From: an uncultured Phocaeicola sp.
Lineage (GTDB): Bacteria > Bacteroidota > Bacteroidia > Bacteroidales > Bacteroidaceae
NCBI GenBank assembly: GCA_947581855.1
Contig: CANPVZ010000011.1
Coordinates: 75,918 to 121,366, forward strand
Length of the DNA: 45,449 nucleotides
Direction: 5' to 3'
Shown: piece after piece, positions 18,145 through 27,541 of the stretch
How the letters are laid out: every line of letters starts with the position of its first letter
Numbering within the stretch: position 1 is the first letter of the stretch
Translations under genes and position numbers: made by a program
Notes under the pieces: generated by a model
The model's input: only the letters and a program-made list of their open reading frames with translations
What the model was told of the DNA's origin: nothing
Databases searched by the model: none

Positions 18145-19851
18145 TTAGTTCCCATTAGAGCGTGATATAAATCGAGGTTTGAATGTTCTTGTTGTTACAA
18201 TTGGGGCAGTATTGAAAGGAGATTTGGGATAAAGGGTTACTGTTACTTTTACTACTCCATTTTTATTAAGCAGCTCGATTGGAAAACTTTTTTCTAATGG
18301 ATTTTTATAAGTGGTTAAGTCTATATATTCTTGTGCATCTATTACGTCTTCTCTGAAATTTAGGATTTCTCCTATAATTGTATTGGATGTCTCTGAATTT
18401 GCAAGAATTAGTAAAGAGTCATTACTAGAGAAATAATAGTTTTGAATATCCAGTGGTGTATATGTGATAGAACCATTGCCTCCTTTTATAAAAATACTTG
18501 GAACTTTAACCGTATTTCTAGTGGAATGCTTTTTTGTTGCTTTATTGTCAATAATCATAATTTTGGCTGTAGCTTCATATTTTTCTATATATTGAGAAAC
18601 TGCTGGGTTAATAAGTACGGCTTCGGTAATATCAGCTAAAGTATGTAGGGTTCTGATAGAGTGAACTCCTGTTACTTTTGGACCTGGCCGGATTTCTACA
18701 AAATTATGAAACCACTCGAAACTTTCGCATACAATAGTTGGAGGATATTTTAAATGCCACACTCCTAAAGGCTCATTATATGAAGGTAGAAATATGTCCT
18801 CTGGTGTAGGAGTGCTTCCTGGCAACATTAGATGTGAGATAGGGGAAATGTTCGATTGCTGATGGCTGGTAATAGTTCCTTTTGTTTGGATCGTTCCTTC
18901 AGTAGAAATTTTAATATCACTATTGCTTGTAATCGTTTGGGTGGAACTTTTTCTTCCAAAGAACTTGTTAACCAACCAATTTCCACCGGCTTTAATAATG
19001 CTTCCCGAACTTTTTGCTGATAAAGTATCCAGATCTTTATCATGGAAGAAATTCTTAGAATCAAAAAAATTGAGAAACTTTTTTTCGGCAAAGTCTCCTA
19101 ATGCTGAGATTGCTCCGCTTAAAATATTTGAACTACCACTACTTACAGGGATTTTAGTGATGGTTATCATGGTTCCACTTGAACTGAGTTCCACGTCCCC
19201 AGTAAGAGAAATTTGAGATGTATTTACGTCGTAGGCACTTAAGGCCATGGTGATATTTTTATTTATAACGTTCGGATCATACATTAGAAAATCAGCATCA
19301 AATACGTTCCAGCCTCTGGTTAAAGCTTTTGTTGGAGTGTTTGTTAGAGCTGATACCATCATTTCGCGGTTATTGGTAATGGTATCTCCTGCTAAAGTAT
19401 ATAATTCTATGTCGTTTAAGAGAGTTGTATTGTTATTGAAGGAGATTTGCCAAAATGTATCATTGCTGGAAGTTACATTGTTTTTGTTATATATATATCC
19501 TCTTAATCTTCCACTGAAAATATTATAAAAGATTAAATAATATTTATCGTCTTGTACCGTATTGGAAGATGAGCATGTATTATATACCATTTTCCAACCA
19601 TCTTCCGCTTTGTAATCGTTTAGGATATAATCCGGTATATTTGATGTGGCACCGGAATACCATGGTAAAGTAACTTTTCCAGGCACATTAAAAAGTGAGA
19701 TATAAGCAGTATCTTGCCAATTGAACATAGGAGAGATCTCAGCCGTAAGACTACGGGTCTTTTTTCCTTGTCCGGTTGGAATAAAAACTTCTTCATCAGA
19801 GCACGCTGTGATGAAAAAGATTATGCTGATCCATAGACTTATCTGTTTCAT
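18145..19851 (-). CDS. Unknown lipoprotein of a SusCD-linked operon
   Basis: I do not recognise this 568-aa protein. It begins with a lipoprotein signal (IIFFITAC, lipidated Cys 17) followed by an acidic SDEE. An acidic run after the Cys is like the surface-export signal known in Bacteroidetes, so it may be surface-exposed. The body is rich in Ser, Thr and Asn and looks beta-rich, with no transmembrane segments, no catalytic motif I can name and no glycoside hydrolase signature. Its place directly after susD suggests a surface ligand-binding partner of the receptor, in the position of SusE/SusF-type proteins; that is an inference from context only. Base composition is more AT-rich than the flanking susD and thioredoxin genes. 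Confidence 0.75.
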   Translation of the reverse strand: MKQISLWISIIFFITACSDEEVFIPTGQGKKTRSLTAEISPMFNWQDTAYISLFNVPGKVTLPWYSGATSNIPDYILNDYKAEDGWKMVYNTCSSSNTVQDDKYYLIFYNIFSGRLRGYIYNKNNVTSSNDTFWQISFNNNTTLLNDIELYTLAGDTITNNREMMVSALTNTPTKALTRGWNVFDADFLMYDPNVINKNITMALSAYDVNTSQISLTGDVELSSSGTMITITKIPVSSGSSNILSGAISALGDFAEKKFLNFFDSKNFFHDKDLDTLSAKSSGSIIKAGGNWLVNKFFGRKSSTQTITSNSDIKISTEGTIQTKGTITSHQQSNISPISHLMLPGSTPTPEDIFLPSYNEPLGVWHLKYPPTIVCESFEWFHNFVEIRPGPKVTGVHSIRTLHTLADITEAVLINPAVSQYIEKYEATAKIMIIDNKATKKHSTRNTVKVPSIFIKGGNGSITYTPLDIQNYYFSSNDSLLILANSETSNTIIGEILNFREDVIDAQEYIDLTTYKNPLEKSFPIELLNKNGVVKVTVTLYPKSPFNTAPIVTTRTFKPRFISRSNGN

Positions 19852-19958
19852 AGTAAAATAATTATAAAGAAAATGCAGAACTCGTTTTTTAATAGTCGTT
19901 TGTGATTAGGCAGAACAGCAGTTCTAACAAAAGGAGAACTGCCGTTTTGCCAAATGTG

Positions 19959-21530
19959 TTACAATGTACTGGCGGTACTGTAACCAGGATTCTGATCTTC
20001 GGTGGTTAAAGAATAATTGTTCTTAAATTCGTCAGAAGGCAGTCCGAAGATAGACATTCCGAAGTTCGGCTCGCCAATAGAAACAAATTTTCCCTCATCA
20101 TCGTAAATGGTTTGATAATACTCTGGATTAAATGCGTAAACTATGTCTTTTGGCATACGGAACATGATGTCCCATTCCCGTCCGCTTTCACAGAAGAAAT
20201 TTTTCAGATATTCGTTAAAGTATACTTGCATGAAACTATGTTCGTCGTTTACCGCATCCAATTCGGTAAAATCTGTAATACCAGCGCGTTCCATAACCGT
20301 TCTTACCAAATCTTTCGCTTTACTCAGACCGGCATTTCCATTTGCACGCACTAAGGCTTCGGCACATAACATATACATTTCGCCTAAACGCATCATGTAT
20401 TGGCTTTCTTCCACTTCATTGGCAATGATGCTGTGCATCGGGAAGTGTTTGCATACAACTCCCATCTTTACTGTTTCCCAATGATAACCCATATAATTTC
20501 CATTATCGTCATAATCATATACTATTGTTTGGGCTTCAACATGTCCAATTAATTCGTCCTTGCGTGGGTCGTTTTCAAACAGTTGCTCGAAAGTGGACGT
20601 ATAATTCCATTGTGGTGTACCGCGATAGTAGTAGGCTTCCATTACAGCTGTTTGCTGTCCGCTCTTAGTTTGTGGTTTGATACCGAACATCACTTCTTTA
20701 CTGCCTAATCCTTTCGTATGGAAAATGTTTGTAGTATGTGCTTCTAATTCATAAGGGCTGTTGTCGATAATATCTTGTGCCAAAGCGGCTGCGGATTCGT
20801 AGTCTCCTTCTTCGCCACGCATCATTAGGATACGTACTTTTTGTCCTTTGGCTACCCATACATTGACATTGTAATTTTCGCTTTCCTCCTTTCCATTGGT
20901 TATAGCATATTCCAGATCTTCCAATATTTGTTTATATGTGTCTTTTACGTTACTACGTGGTATAGATAGGTTTTTGCTTGTTGAGGGCTCACTACGCAAG
21001 ATATTTCCGTAGCGGCTGTTAATGTCCCAAAAATAACCGAAATAACGTAGTAAATCGTAATTGACCATTGCACGCATGCAGTGGGCTTCCGCTAAAATTT
21101 CCGTTTGTATGTTATCAGAAAACCAAGATGCCGGAGCGTCGCCTACTTGTTTGATGACGGAATTGATGGTTGACATGGTTTCGTAATAGGGATTCCAGAT
21201 ATAACTTGAGTAGTAAGAGTAATAGAGATTTCCATGCGTTTCAAACATAAAAGGACCTTGGTAATAGGTAATGATACCGGCTACATTAGCCGGATAAATT
21301 TCATAAATATTAGCACATTGGGTACTTAAAATATTGTAGTTGTCAACTCCGCATTGCGCATAACGGTAGTATATGCCGTTTAAGGCGGCCAAGGCACTTT
21401 TTTGGTCTACTACTACATTGCCGTCTACTTTCGACTGAGTGGGCAATGCACTCAGTTGGTCATCACAGGAAGTGGTGAGGCTGATGCTTGTCACCAAGCT
21501 TCCAAGGATAAGTATATTTTTTAATTTCAT
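19959..21530 (-). CDS. SusD/RagB family nutrient-binding lipoprotein
   Basis: This is the 523-aa surface lipoprotein partner of the SusC-like receptor. The lipobox is LTTSC with Cys 22, followed by the typical DDQLSALPTQSKVDGN start. The helical SusD core is recognisable by EAHCMRAMVNYDLLRYFG (about residues 167-185) and the MMRLGEMYMLCAEALVRANG segment (about 380-400). The C-terminal part has FFCESGREWDIMFRMPKD, the usual REWWELRRT-like element. It lies 18 bases after the susC stop. SusD proteins cap the receptor barrel and deliver ligand. No ligand can be read from the sequence, and there are no carbohydrate-active enzymes in the operon. Confidence 0.95.
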   Translation of the reverse strand: MKLKNILILGSLVTSISLTTSCDDQLSALPTQSKVDGNVVVDQKSALAALNGIYYRYAQCGVDNYNILSTQCANIYEIYPANVAGIITYYQGPFMFETHGNLYYSYYSSYIWNPYYETMSTINSVIKQVGDAPASWFSDNIQTEILAEAHCMRAMVNYDLLRYFGYFWDINSRYGNILRSEPSTSKNLSIPRSNVKDTYKQILEDLEYAITNGKEESENYNVNVWVAKGQKVRILMMRGEEGDYESAAALAQDIIDNSPYELEAHTTNIFHTKGLGSKEVMFGIKPQTKSGQQTAVMEAYYYRGTPQWNYTSTFEQLFENDPRKDELIGHVEAQTIVYDYDDNGNYMGYHWETVKMGVVCKHFPMHSIIANEVEESQYMMRLGEMYMLCAEALVRANGNAGLSKAKDLVRTVMERAGITDFTELDAVNDEHSFMQVYFNEYLKNFFCESGREWDIMFRMPKDIVYAFNPEYYQTIYDDEGKFVSIGEPNFGMSIFGLPSDEFKNNYSLTTEDQNPGYSTASTL

Positions 21531-21548
21531 AAGTTTTTTGTTTAAAGG

Positions 21549-24500
21549 TTAAAATCCAAGTCTGATACCTACTGTATAACTGCGTATGGTAGGATACGAG
21601 GTCACGTCACGCCCACCACCTGCTACGCTGTATGGGTCATCGCTTACGGCTGGATCTGGACCCGGATAAGACGTAAGTGTGAATAAATTAGTGGCGGTTC
21701 CGTAAATGGAAAGGCCGTTCACATGTAACTTCTTAATGTATTTAATAGGTAATGTATAACTTAAAGTTAGCGATTGTAATTTTAAATATGAGGCATCATA
21801 CACATTCAGGTTCGTTAGGAAATTATACGAATTGTACAATACAGTGGGCCGTCCTGTAGGCCGTTCCAGTGTTGAACCTTCTAAAACGCTTGTTCCGCGG
21901 TTAGCGAATGAGTTGAAGTTCATATCCGTTACATCTTTCTGATAAATTAAATCATTTCCATAAGAGAAAGTAAAGGTAGCTAATAACGACCAGTTTTTAT
22001 ATTGTAATGTATTGGTAAAGCCTCCATAGAAGTCGGGAGTACAATTGCCGATCACATCTTCGTAATACGTGCCATTTTCATCTAATGCTAATTCTACAGA
22101 ACCGATGCCTAAATCAGACCATTGGTTTACCCAGCTAGGATATCTTTGTTTGTAATCGTTTAATTGTTCTTGGGTGCGAATAATTCCTACAGCTTTACGT
22201 CCGCATAATAAACCTAAAGATTTACCCTCTCGGTATACGGTTGTTCCCAGATTCAGTTCATTGCGGCCGGTATCACTGCTAAAGTTGTCTCCTTGAAGTT
22301 TCAGTACTTTCGAAGAATTGTGAGAAATGTTTAAGGCACCACTCCATTTCCAGTCTTTGGAACGGATGAACTCACTATATAGTTCGAATTCGACGCCGAT
22401 ATTCTTTATTTTAGCAATATTCTGAACCATTGTGCTGTAACCGCTGCTGGGAGCAGGTGTAATGCTTAATAAGGCGCCGTCTGTAATCTTATGATAGTAA
22501 GCGAGGGTACCGCTGACGCGTCCTTTTAAAAAGGAGAAGTCTAATCCTAAGTCATGCTGTACAGTGCTTTCCCATTTAATATCTTCATTGCCCAGTTGGG
22601 TAGGGAATAGAGCGCTGCTTCCCGCATAGGAGCCAGGAGAGTAAAGTGTACGAAACATATGGTCGGAAATACTTTGTGTTCCGGTTTTACCTATGCTGGC
22701 GCGGATCTTTATTTCGTCAATCCATGAGGTATTCTTTAAAAAGGATTCTTCGGATATACGCCAGGCAATGGCTCCTGATGGGAAGTATCCTATGCGGTTG
22801 TGCTTTGCAAACTTGGATGAGTTGTCGCTACGACCTGTAAAAGTAAATAAATAGCGATCTTTAAGTATATAATTAGCGCGAAGATAGAAAGAGAGCAATG
22901 AATTTTGTACAGAAGGGTTAGCTCCATCGACATTTGTCGGTGTCTGTGCCGAACCTAAGTTATTAAGATAATCATCATCCGGATAACCTTTACCGGTGGC
23001 AGAGAAAAAATTAGTTTTTTGGTGCTCCCAAGATGTACCTATGATGGCGTTAAGCCGATGGCTTTCGTTAAATATTTTGTTATAAGTCAAAGTATTCTCG
23101 AAAAATACTCCTGTAGAAGTACTTTGTGACTGTGTGCCCTGTCCGCCTTCCGAGTCGGATACGCCATAGAATCCGCTTACGCTTACATAACTGGGGATAT
23201 AATTCAACTGATTGTAGTTGGTATAATTAATAGACATCATGCTTTTGAATTTCAGTCCTTTCATAATATCTATATCTCCGTATATAGAGCCTTTGAAATC
23301 GTATGTCTTAGCTTCATTGGTACCGGATGCTACGGCTAATGGATTTTGAAATCCCATGTACGAACTAGCCAAGGACGGAATGGTGCTGTAATTGGCATAA
23401 CTTCCATCTTCGTTATAAGGTGATAATACAGGGGGAGCCGACATGGCCTGAGAATAAACTCCGTTGGTAATGTTATTCTTGTTATAGCCGAAAGATATAT
23501 TGGTTCCCATATGGAAGCGTTCGGTAATATCGTTATCGATACTGGTTTTTATCGTGTATCGTTCAAAATCAGTATTAATCAATGTCCCCTCTTGGTTGGA
23601 GTATGAAAATGAAGTGTAATAGCGTGAATTTTTACCGCCACCGGATACAGAGAAGTCTATATTTTGTGAGATTCCTGTTTGTGTTACTAAATCAATCCAG
23701 TCGGTATCGGCGTTTTTTAGTCCTTTCAAGAAATTAATTTTTTCTTGATTAGAAGAAATATAACTAAGGAATGTTTTTTGTTGGTTTTCTCCTAATGATG
23801 TCATATTGCTGGTAAGATTGGCATTGGATTGCTCTAATGCTTGGGTCAGGGCATTAAGGTATTGTTCCCCGTTCAATACTTTTTCTTTTTTAGGAGTGCT
23901 TACGCTCATATTATAATTAAAGCTGAACTGCGGTTTCATGTCCCGGCGTCCCTTTTTGGTGGTAATGATGACCACGCCGTTAGCGGCTTTGGAACCGTAG
24001 ATAGCTGTGGCGGAGGCGTCTTTCAGGATGGAGATGCTTTCGATGTCGCTGATACTCAGTCCTGCCAGACTATTCAGTCCACGCATGAATGAACCGGACA
24101 CACTGTTGCCGAAGTCTTCGCCATAGTTGGCTGCTTCCAGCGGATTCACAATTTCGGAAGAGGAGATGTAGTTATTCTTAATTTCCGTGGGAATTCCGTC
24201 AATGATATACAACGGATCCACGCTACCTCGCAAGGAGGAACCTCCACGCACACGGATACGTACTGCGCCGCCCGGAGAACCGTCGGATTTGATAACCTGT
24301 ACGCCGGCGGCTTTGCCTGCCAAAGCGTCGTCAATGGTCAGTGCTGGCAGATTTTGCAGTTCTTCGGTTTTTATGGTAGCTACCGAACCGGTCAGGTCCT
24401 TACGCTGGGTACTACCATATCCTACTACCACCAATTCACTCAGCGAATGTTTCGATTCGCCCAATGCAATGACTAATATCGGTACGGATACGGGAATGGT

Positions 24501-25026
24501 TTTCATGTCGTATCCTACATATGAAACTACCAGATGTTTTGTTCCTTTGGGAACCGATAATGAAAACGTTCCGTCTATTCCGCTCACGGTCCCTTTCTGG
24601 CTTTTGCGGTCGAGGATGGAGGCGCCGATTAAAGCCTCGCCACTCTTAGCGTCCACAATCTTTCCCGTAATAGCCTGTTGGTTGTCAGAGCCCTGGGGGG
24701 GGGGTAGATAAGGGTTTGATAACAAATACGTTTTCGCCACTCTGCTCATACGTGTAAGGCTGTGTGAGCAACACTAAGTTCAGAGCCGTTTGAACGGATA
24801 CGTTATCCAACTCGGCAGTCACAGGAGTCGCATGGCGCAATTCTTCGTCGCTGTAAATGAATTTGACTTCTGCTTGTTGCTTGATTAATTGTAGTGCCTG
24901 CAATAAAGGGGTGTTTTTTAATTGCAAAGTTACGTTTCCGAGACCTTGCGCCCACGCCGGAAAGGCGAGAAAGGCAATCAGCAAAGTGAGGCACACTTTG
25001 CTTACAACATGTTTAAACTCTCTCAT
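21549..25026 (-). CDS. SusC/RagA TonB-dependent receptor, reading frame broken in a G10 tract
   Basis: This is one receptor gene split into two frames. The 5' part (25026-24685) encodes a signal peptide and an STN domain (VTLQLKNTPLLQALQLIKQQ, then VFVIKPL) and stops shortly after the tract. The 3' part, open from 24749 to 21549, encodes the CarboxypepD_reg-like domain (ITGKIVDAKSGEALIGASI), the plug (GGSSLRGSVDPLYIIDGIP) and the whole beta-barrel to the terminal YTVGIRLGF. The frames meet in ten C residues on the coding strand (G on plus, 24695-24704). Nine or twelve would join them as KPLSTPPPQGSDNQQ. The internal ATG at 24749 offers no signal peptide, so no exported receptor is made from the sequence as given. 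It could be a phase-variable gene, a real mutation or a homopolymer read error. The STN domain fits control by the neighbouring FecR/sigma pair. Confidence 0.93.
24695..24704. repeat. G10 homopolymer tract inside susC
   Basis: Ten consecutive G on the plus strand lie exactly where the susC frame shifts, between the STN domain and the carboxypeptidase-regulatory-like domain. The tract encodes only prolines of an interdomain linker, so length changes in steps of three would be tolerated. Confidence 0.9.
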
Positions 25027-25036
25027 AATAAATGAA

Positions 25037-26200
25037 TTAATTAGAAATGTATATAGTTCTGTTTTTTATTTTAAAATGAATGTTTGTGGTTTTCTCTATA
25101 AGTTGTAAAAGACTCTCGAGGGTAGCATGCCGATAGGTAATACCGGTAAACTGGTGACGGGTCAGCCTCGGGTCGTTAAATTCATAGTCCACATCGTACC
25201 AGCGGGAGAGTTGTTTCATGATTTGCTCCAGTGGCATGCTGTTGAACTCAAAGATACCGTCAATCCACGAAGAATAAGAGCTTGCGTCTACCGTTCGTCG
25301 GGTCAGTTGGCCGCCCTCCTTATGATAAACAATCTGTTCGTTAGGTCTGAGAATATGTTCCTTCTGTCCCGGAGAATACGCAATACTTCCTTCCGAAAGG
25401 GTGATAACAACTTGTGGCTCGTCGGCATAATCGTGTACATTGAACTTTGTTCCGAGCACCTCGATCACTCCGTGTTGCGTATGCACTTTGAAAGGTCGTT
25501 TTTCATCGTGCGCTACTTTGAAGTAAGCTTCTCCTTTTATATATACTTGTCGTACGGAATCTGTTTCTGTAAAAACAACCGGATATTTTATGCGCGAATC
25601 CGAGTTCAGATAAATGTGGGTCCCATCAGCTAGCACAAGCTGATATTCACCTCCTTTGGGAATATTGAGGGTATGGTAAGTGTCTTTCAGAGAGTCGGCA
25701 GGAAGATTGAGCCGATCGTAATGCAGGATACCGTCTTCGTTATGTATCTTTTTTTCCAATGTCTTTTGGGCGAACTCTATTTGGAGCTTGGGCTTGATTT
25801 CAATATCTTCGCCACTTTCGGTAATCAGTTGGGCTTTGGCGCTGCCGGGTACAATGGCTGTATTGACAGGTGTTTCCGGATGGTAGAAAACGAGCACTCC
25901 GAATACTATAGCCAAAAGGAAAACGGCTGCGTAAGCATACAGATAACTTGTTTTGAACAAGCGGGAACGACGGGGATGCATGCGCCGGTTAAACCGCTGC
26001 CAGGCAGGATAGGGTGAAGGTTCATCCTTACCGAGGTCGTGTTCCAGCCGTTTTATCCATTGCGTATACTCGTGTGCATGGGAAGGAGAAGCCTCCAACC
26101 ATGCTTCCAACTGACGTTTTTCATCCTCCGAAGCCTCACCTAATATATTTTTGGTTATCAGCCGTGCTATCTTGTAACGTTCGTGTAAGGGTTTGCTCAT
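25037..26200 (-). CDS. FecR-type anti-sigma factor
   Basis: This 387-aa inner-membrane regulator has an N-terminal cytoplasmic region (residues 1-83, containing TKNILGEASEDEKRQLEAWL), one membrane helix at about 85-106, a periplasmic FecR domain (about 170-275, with IYLNSDSRIKYP and GEAYFKVAHDEKRPFKV) and a C-terminal DUF4974 domain (about 310-387, FNSMPLEQIMKQLSRWYDVD). By analogy with Fec and Bacteroides systems it holds the ECF sigma factor and releases it when the STN domain of the receptor signals. It precedes susC by 10 bases, and the sigma gene is divergent 512 bases away. In most Bacteroides modules sigma and fecR lie in the same direction, so the divergent layout is less common. Confidence 0.93.
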   Translation of the reverse strand: MSKPLHERYKIARLITKNILGEASEDEKRQLEAWLEASPSHAHEYTQWIKRLEHDLGKDEPSPYPAWQRFNRRMHPRRSRLFKTSYLYAYAAVFLLAIVFGVLVFYHPETPVNTAIVPGSAKAQLITESGEDIEIKPKLQIEFAQKTLEKKIHNEDGILHYDRLNLPADSLKDTYHTLNIPKGGEYQLVLADGTHIYLNSDSRIKYPVVFTETDSVRQVYIKGEAYFKVAHDEKRPFKVHTQHGVIEVLGTKFNVHDYADEPQVVITLSEGSIAYSPGQKEHILRPNEQIVYHKEGGQLTRRTVDASSYSSWIDGIFEFNSMPLEQIMKQLSRWYDVDYEFNDPRLTRHQFTGITYRHATLESLLQLIEKTTNIHFKIKNRTIYISN

Positions 26201-26482
26201 AATTAAGTACCGTTTGTATATAAACGCACGAGTGTGTAAAGTGGGTGAATGGAAAAGTGAAAAAATGAATTATTTTTTTTCTGAAAGTGAAAATAACATT
26301 ATGAAGGAAGGAGGATGTAAAAGAACTGATCTTCTTATTATCAAAGGTTTAGCTATAGAAAAGCACGTAAAGAGGTATGCTGGAGGGATGAATAGGCTGG
26401 ATGAGAAAGTACATTATGATAAAAACTAACTCCCGATTGTCGTAAAACTAACTTTTGATTGCATAGATACTAATGCAACAGT

Positions 26483-26596
26483 CAGCAGAATTTAGACATG
26501 TACAGTATTGTACATGGTTATAACAGATATTGTATATATACATAACACATATTTGTTATGTTTATGAACGATATCGTACATACTTAGTTTCTGCTG
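26483..26596. repeat. Large imperfect palindrome upstream of the ECF sigma gene
   Basis: The 114 bp are symmetric about 26539.5. Outer arms CAGCAGAA (26483-26490) and TTCTGCTG (26589-26596) match perfectly, inner blocks ATGTAC/GTACAT and ATAACAGATAT/ATATTTGTTAT keep the same centre, and by hand about two thirds of the 57 positions pair, with several differences being A-to-G. It is AT-rich and could be a cruciform or a multi-site operator. Confidence 0.6.
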
Positions 26597-26681
26597 TTTT
26601 CAATATTACTTTTTAAAGAGAAAAGAGTTACTTCTTAGTACAGAGAGAATGAATTGTGTGCATATTCTCCGAAAAGTTTCG

Positions 26682-26689
26682 TACATTTG
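26682..26689 (+). promoter_or_regulatory. -7 box of the ECF sigma gene
   Basis: TACATTTG matches TAnnTTTG exactly and lies 24 bases before the ATG at 26713. I see no good -33 TTTG at the usual spacing. Confidence 0.5.
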
Positions 26690-26712
26690 CCGCGTAAGCA
26701 TCATTAAAAAAC

Positions 26713-27270
26713 ATGAGCAACGGATTCCCGAAACCTAACTTTAAGTCTTTTTTTCTGAACTACTTCAATGCGGTGGTTCGTTTTTCGGTGACCTACTTGC
26801 AGGATGAATCCGAATGTCAGGATATTGCGCAGGAGACGTTCATACGTTTGTATCAGTCGTGGTTTTCCATCGAAACGGAAGAACAGGCGCGCTCGTTCAT
26901 GTATACCACGGCACGTAATCTGTGTATAAGTCATATCCGGCATCAGACTATTGAAGAGCAGTTTGTTATGGCCGAGCTGGAGAAAATAAGACGGGAGGAT
27001 ACGGATGAGAATTTCTATTCGGAAGTGACTTATCAGGAAACGCTCCGTTTGCTTCGCAAGGCGATTGAAGCTTTACCTCAGCAGTCGCGACAAATCATCT
27101 TGCTGGGACTGAATGGAAAAAACAACAATGAAATAGCCGACTTATTGGACGTTTCTGTAAATACGGTGAAGACATTGAAAAAAGGGGCTTATAAATCATT
27201 GCGTAATACGTTGGGCGATTTGCCGGAAGAGTTGCTGATATTGTTGCTGGTGCTGTCTGCCAGCTCTTGA
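26713..27270 (+). CDS. ECF RNA polymerase sigma factor
   Basis: This is a 185-aa sigma-70 family protein of the extracytoplasmic type. Region 2 covers about residues 15-80 (FSVTYLQDESECQDIAQETFIRLYQSW). Region 4 covers about 110-165 (IEALPQQSRQIILLGLNGKNNNEIADLL, then VSVNTVKTLKKGAYKSLRN, the helix-turn-helix). A hydrophobic Leu-rich tail ends the protein. It is divergent from the fecR-susC-susD operon, which is its likely target; FecR would be the anti-sigma. It appears to be transcribed from a housekeeping-type promoter with a TACATTTG box. Confidence 0.94.
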   Translation: MSNGFPKPNFKSFFLNYFNAVVRFSVTYLQDESECQDIAQETFIRLYQSWFSIETEEQARSFMYTTARNLCISHIRHQTIEEQFVMAELEKIRREDTDENFYSEVTYQETLRLLRKAIEALPQQSRQIILLGLNGKNNNEIADLLDVSVNTVKTLKKGAYKSLRNTLGDLPEELLILLLVLSASS

Positions 27271-27311
27271 CAGGAGAACTGCCCGTTGTGACTTTGGTTG
27301 AAAGGCTTCCA

Positions 27312-27344
27312 TTGGCAAGGTGGGGAGATGATTCTGTAACTTTG
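27312..27344 (+). promoter_or_regulatory. Promoter of the propeller/AraC regulator gene
   Basis: TTG (27312-27314) and TAACTTTG (27337-27344), an exact TAnnTTTG box, are 22 bases apart. The start of translation at 27542 would give a leader of about 190 bases. This leader contains a small GCATAA/TTATGC stem near 27468-27490. Confidence 0.5.
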
Positions 27345-27541
27345 CCCTCGGTGAGCATAGCGAATATTGTTTGTAATTGAGCAATAGAAAGTGGCAATAA
27401 TTTTCGATAATTGCTAATTCGTTGACAATTATAATTCATAGAACTCACGTTGAGAATAAATACAGGCATAATGATAGACCTCTTATGCTAATTCACGGTT
27501 CTTTAAAAAACTGTTAATTCCAAATTATTAATATTAAGAAA

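Larger units (their letters stand above)
26201..26712. other. Divergent control region between fecR and the sigma gene, 512 bp
   Basis: No gene is supported here. The 78-codon open frame starting inside fecR (26193-26429) has no family features. The region holds a large imperfect palindrome (26483-26596) and the -7 box of the sigma gene. No TAnnTTTG box is seen for fecR, which fits a promoter read by the alternative sigma factor. Confidence 0.55.

Noticed and set aside
24187..24711. 174-codon plus-strand frame opposite susC
   Set aside because: Antisense shadow of the conserved plug domain; the coding signal is entirely on the minus strand.
26193..26429. 78-codon open frame starting inside the fecR start region
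   Set aside because: No recognisable domain or start signal, low-complexity Lys-rich sequence, and overlap with the probable fecR promoter region.
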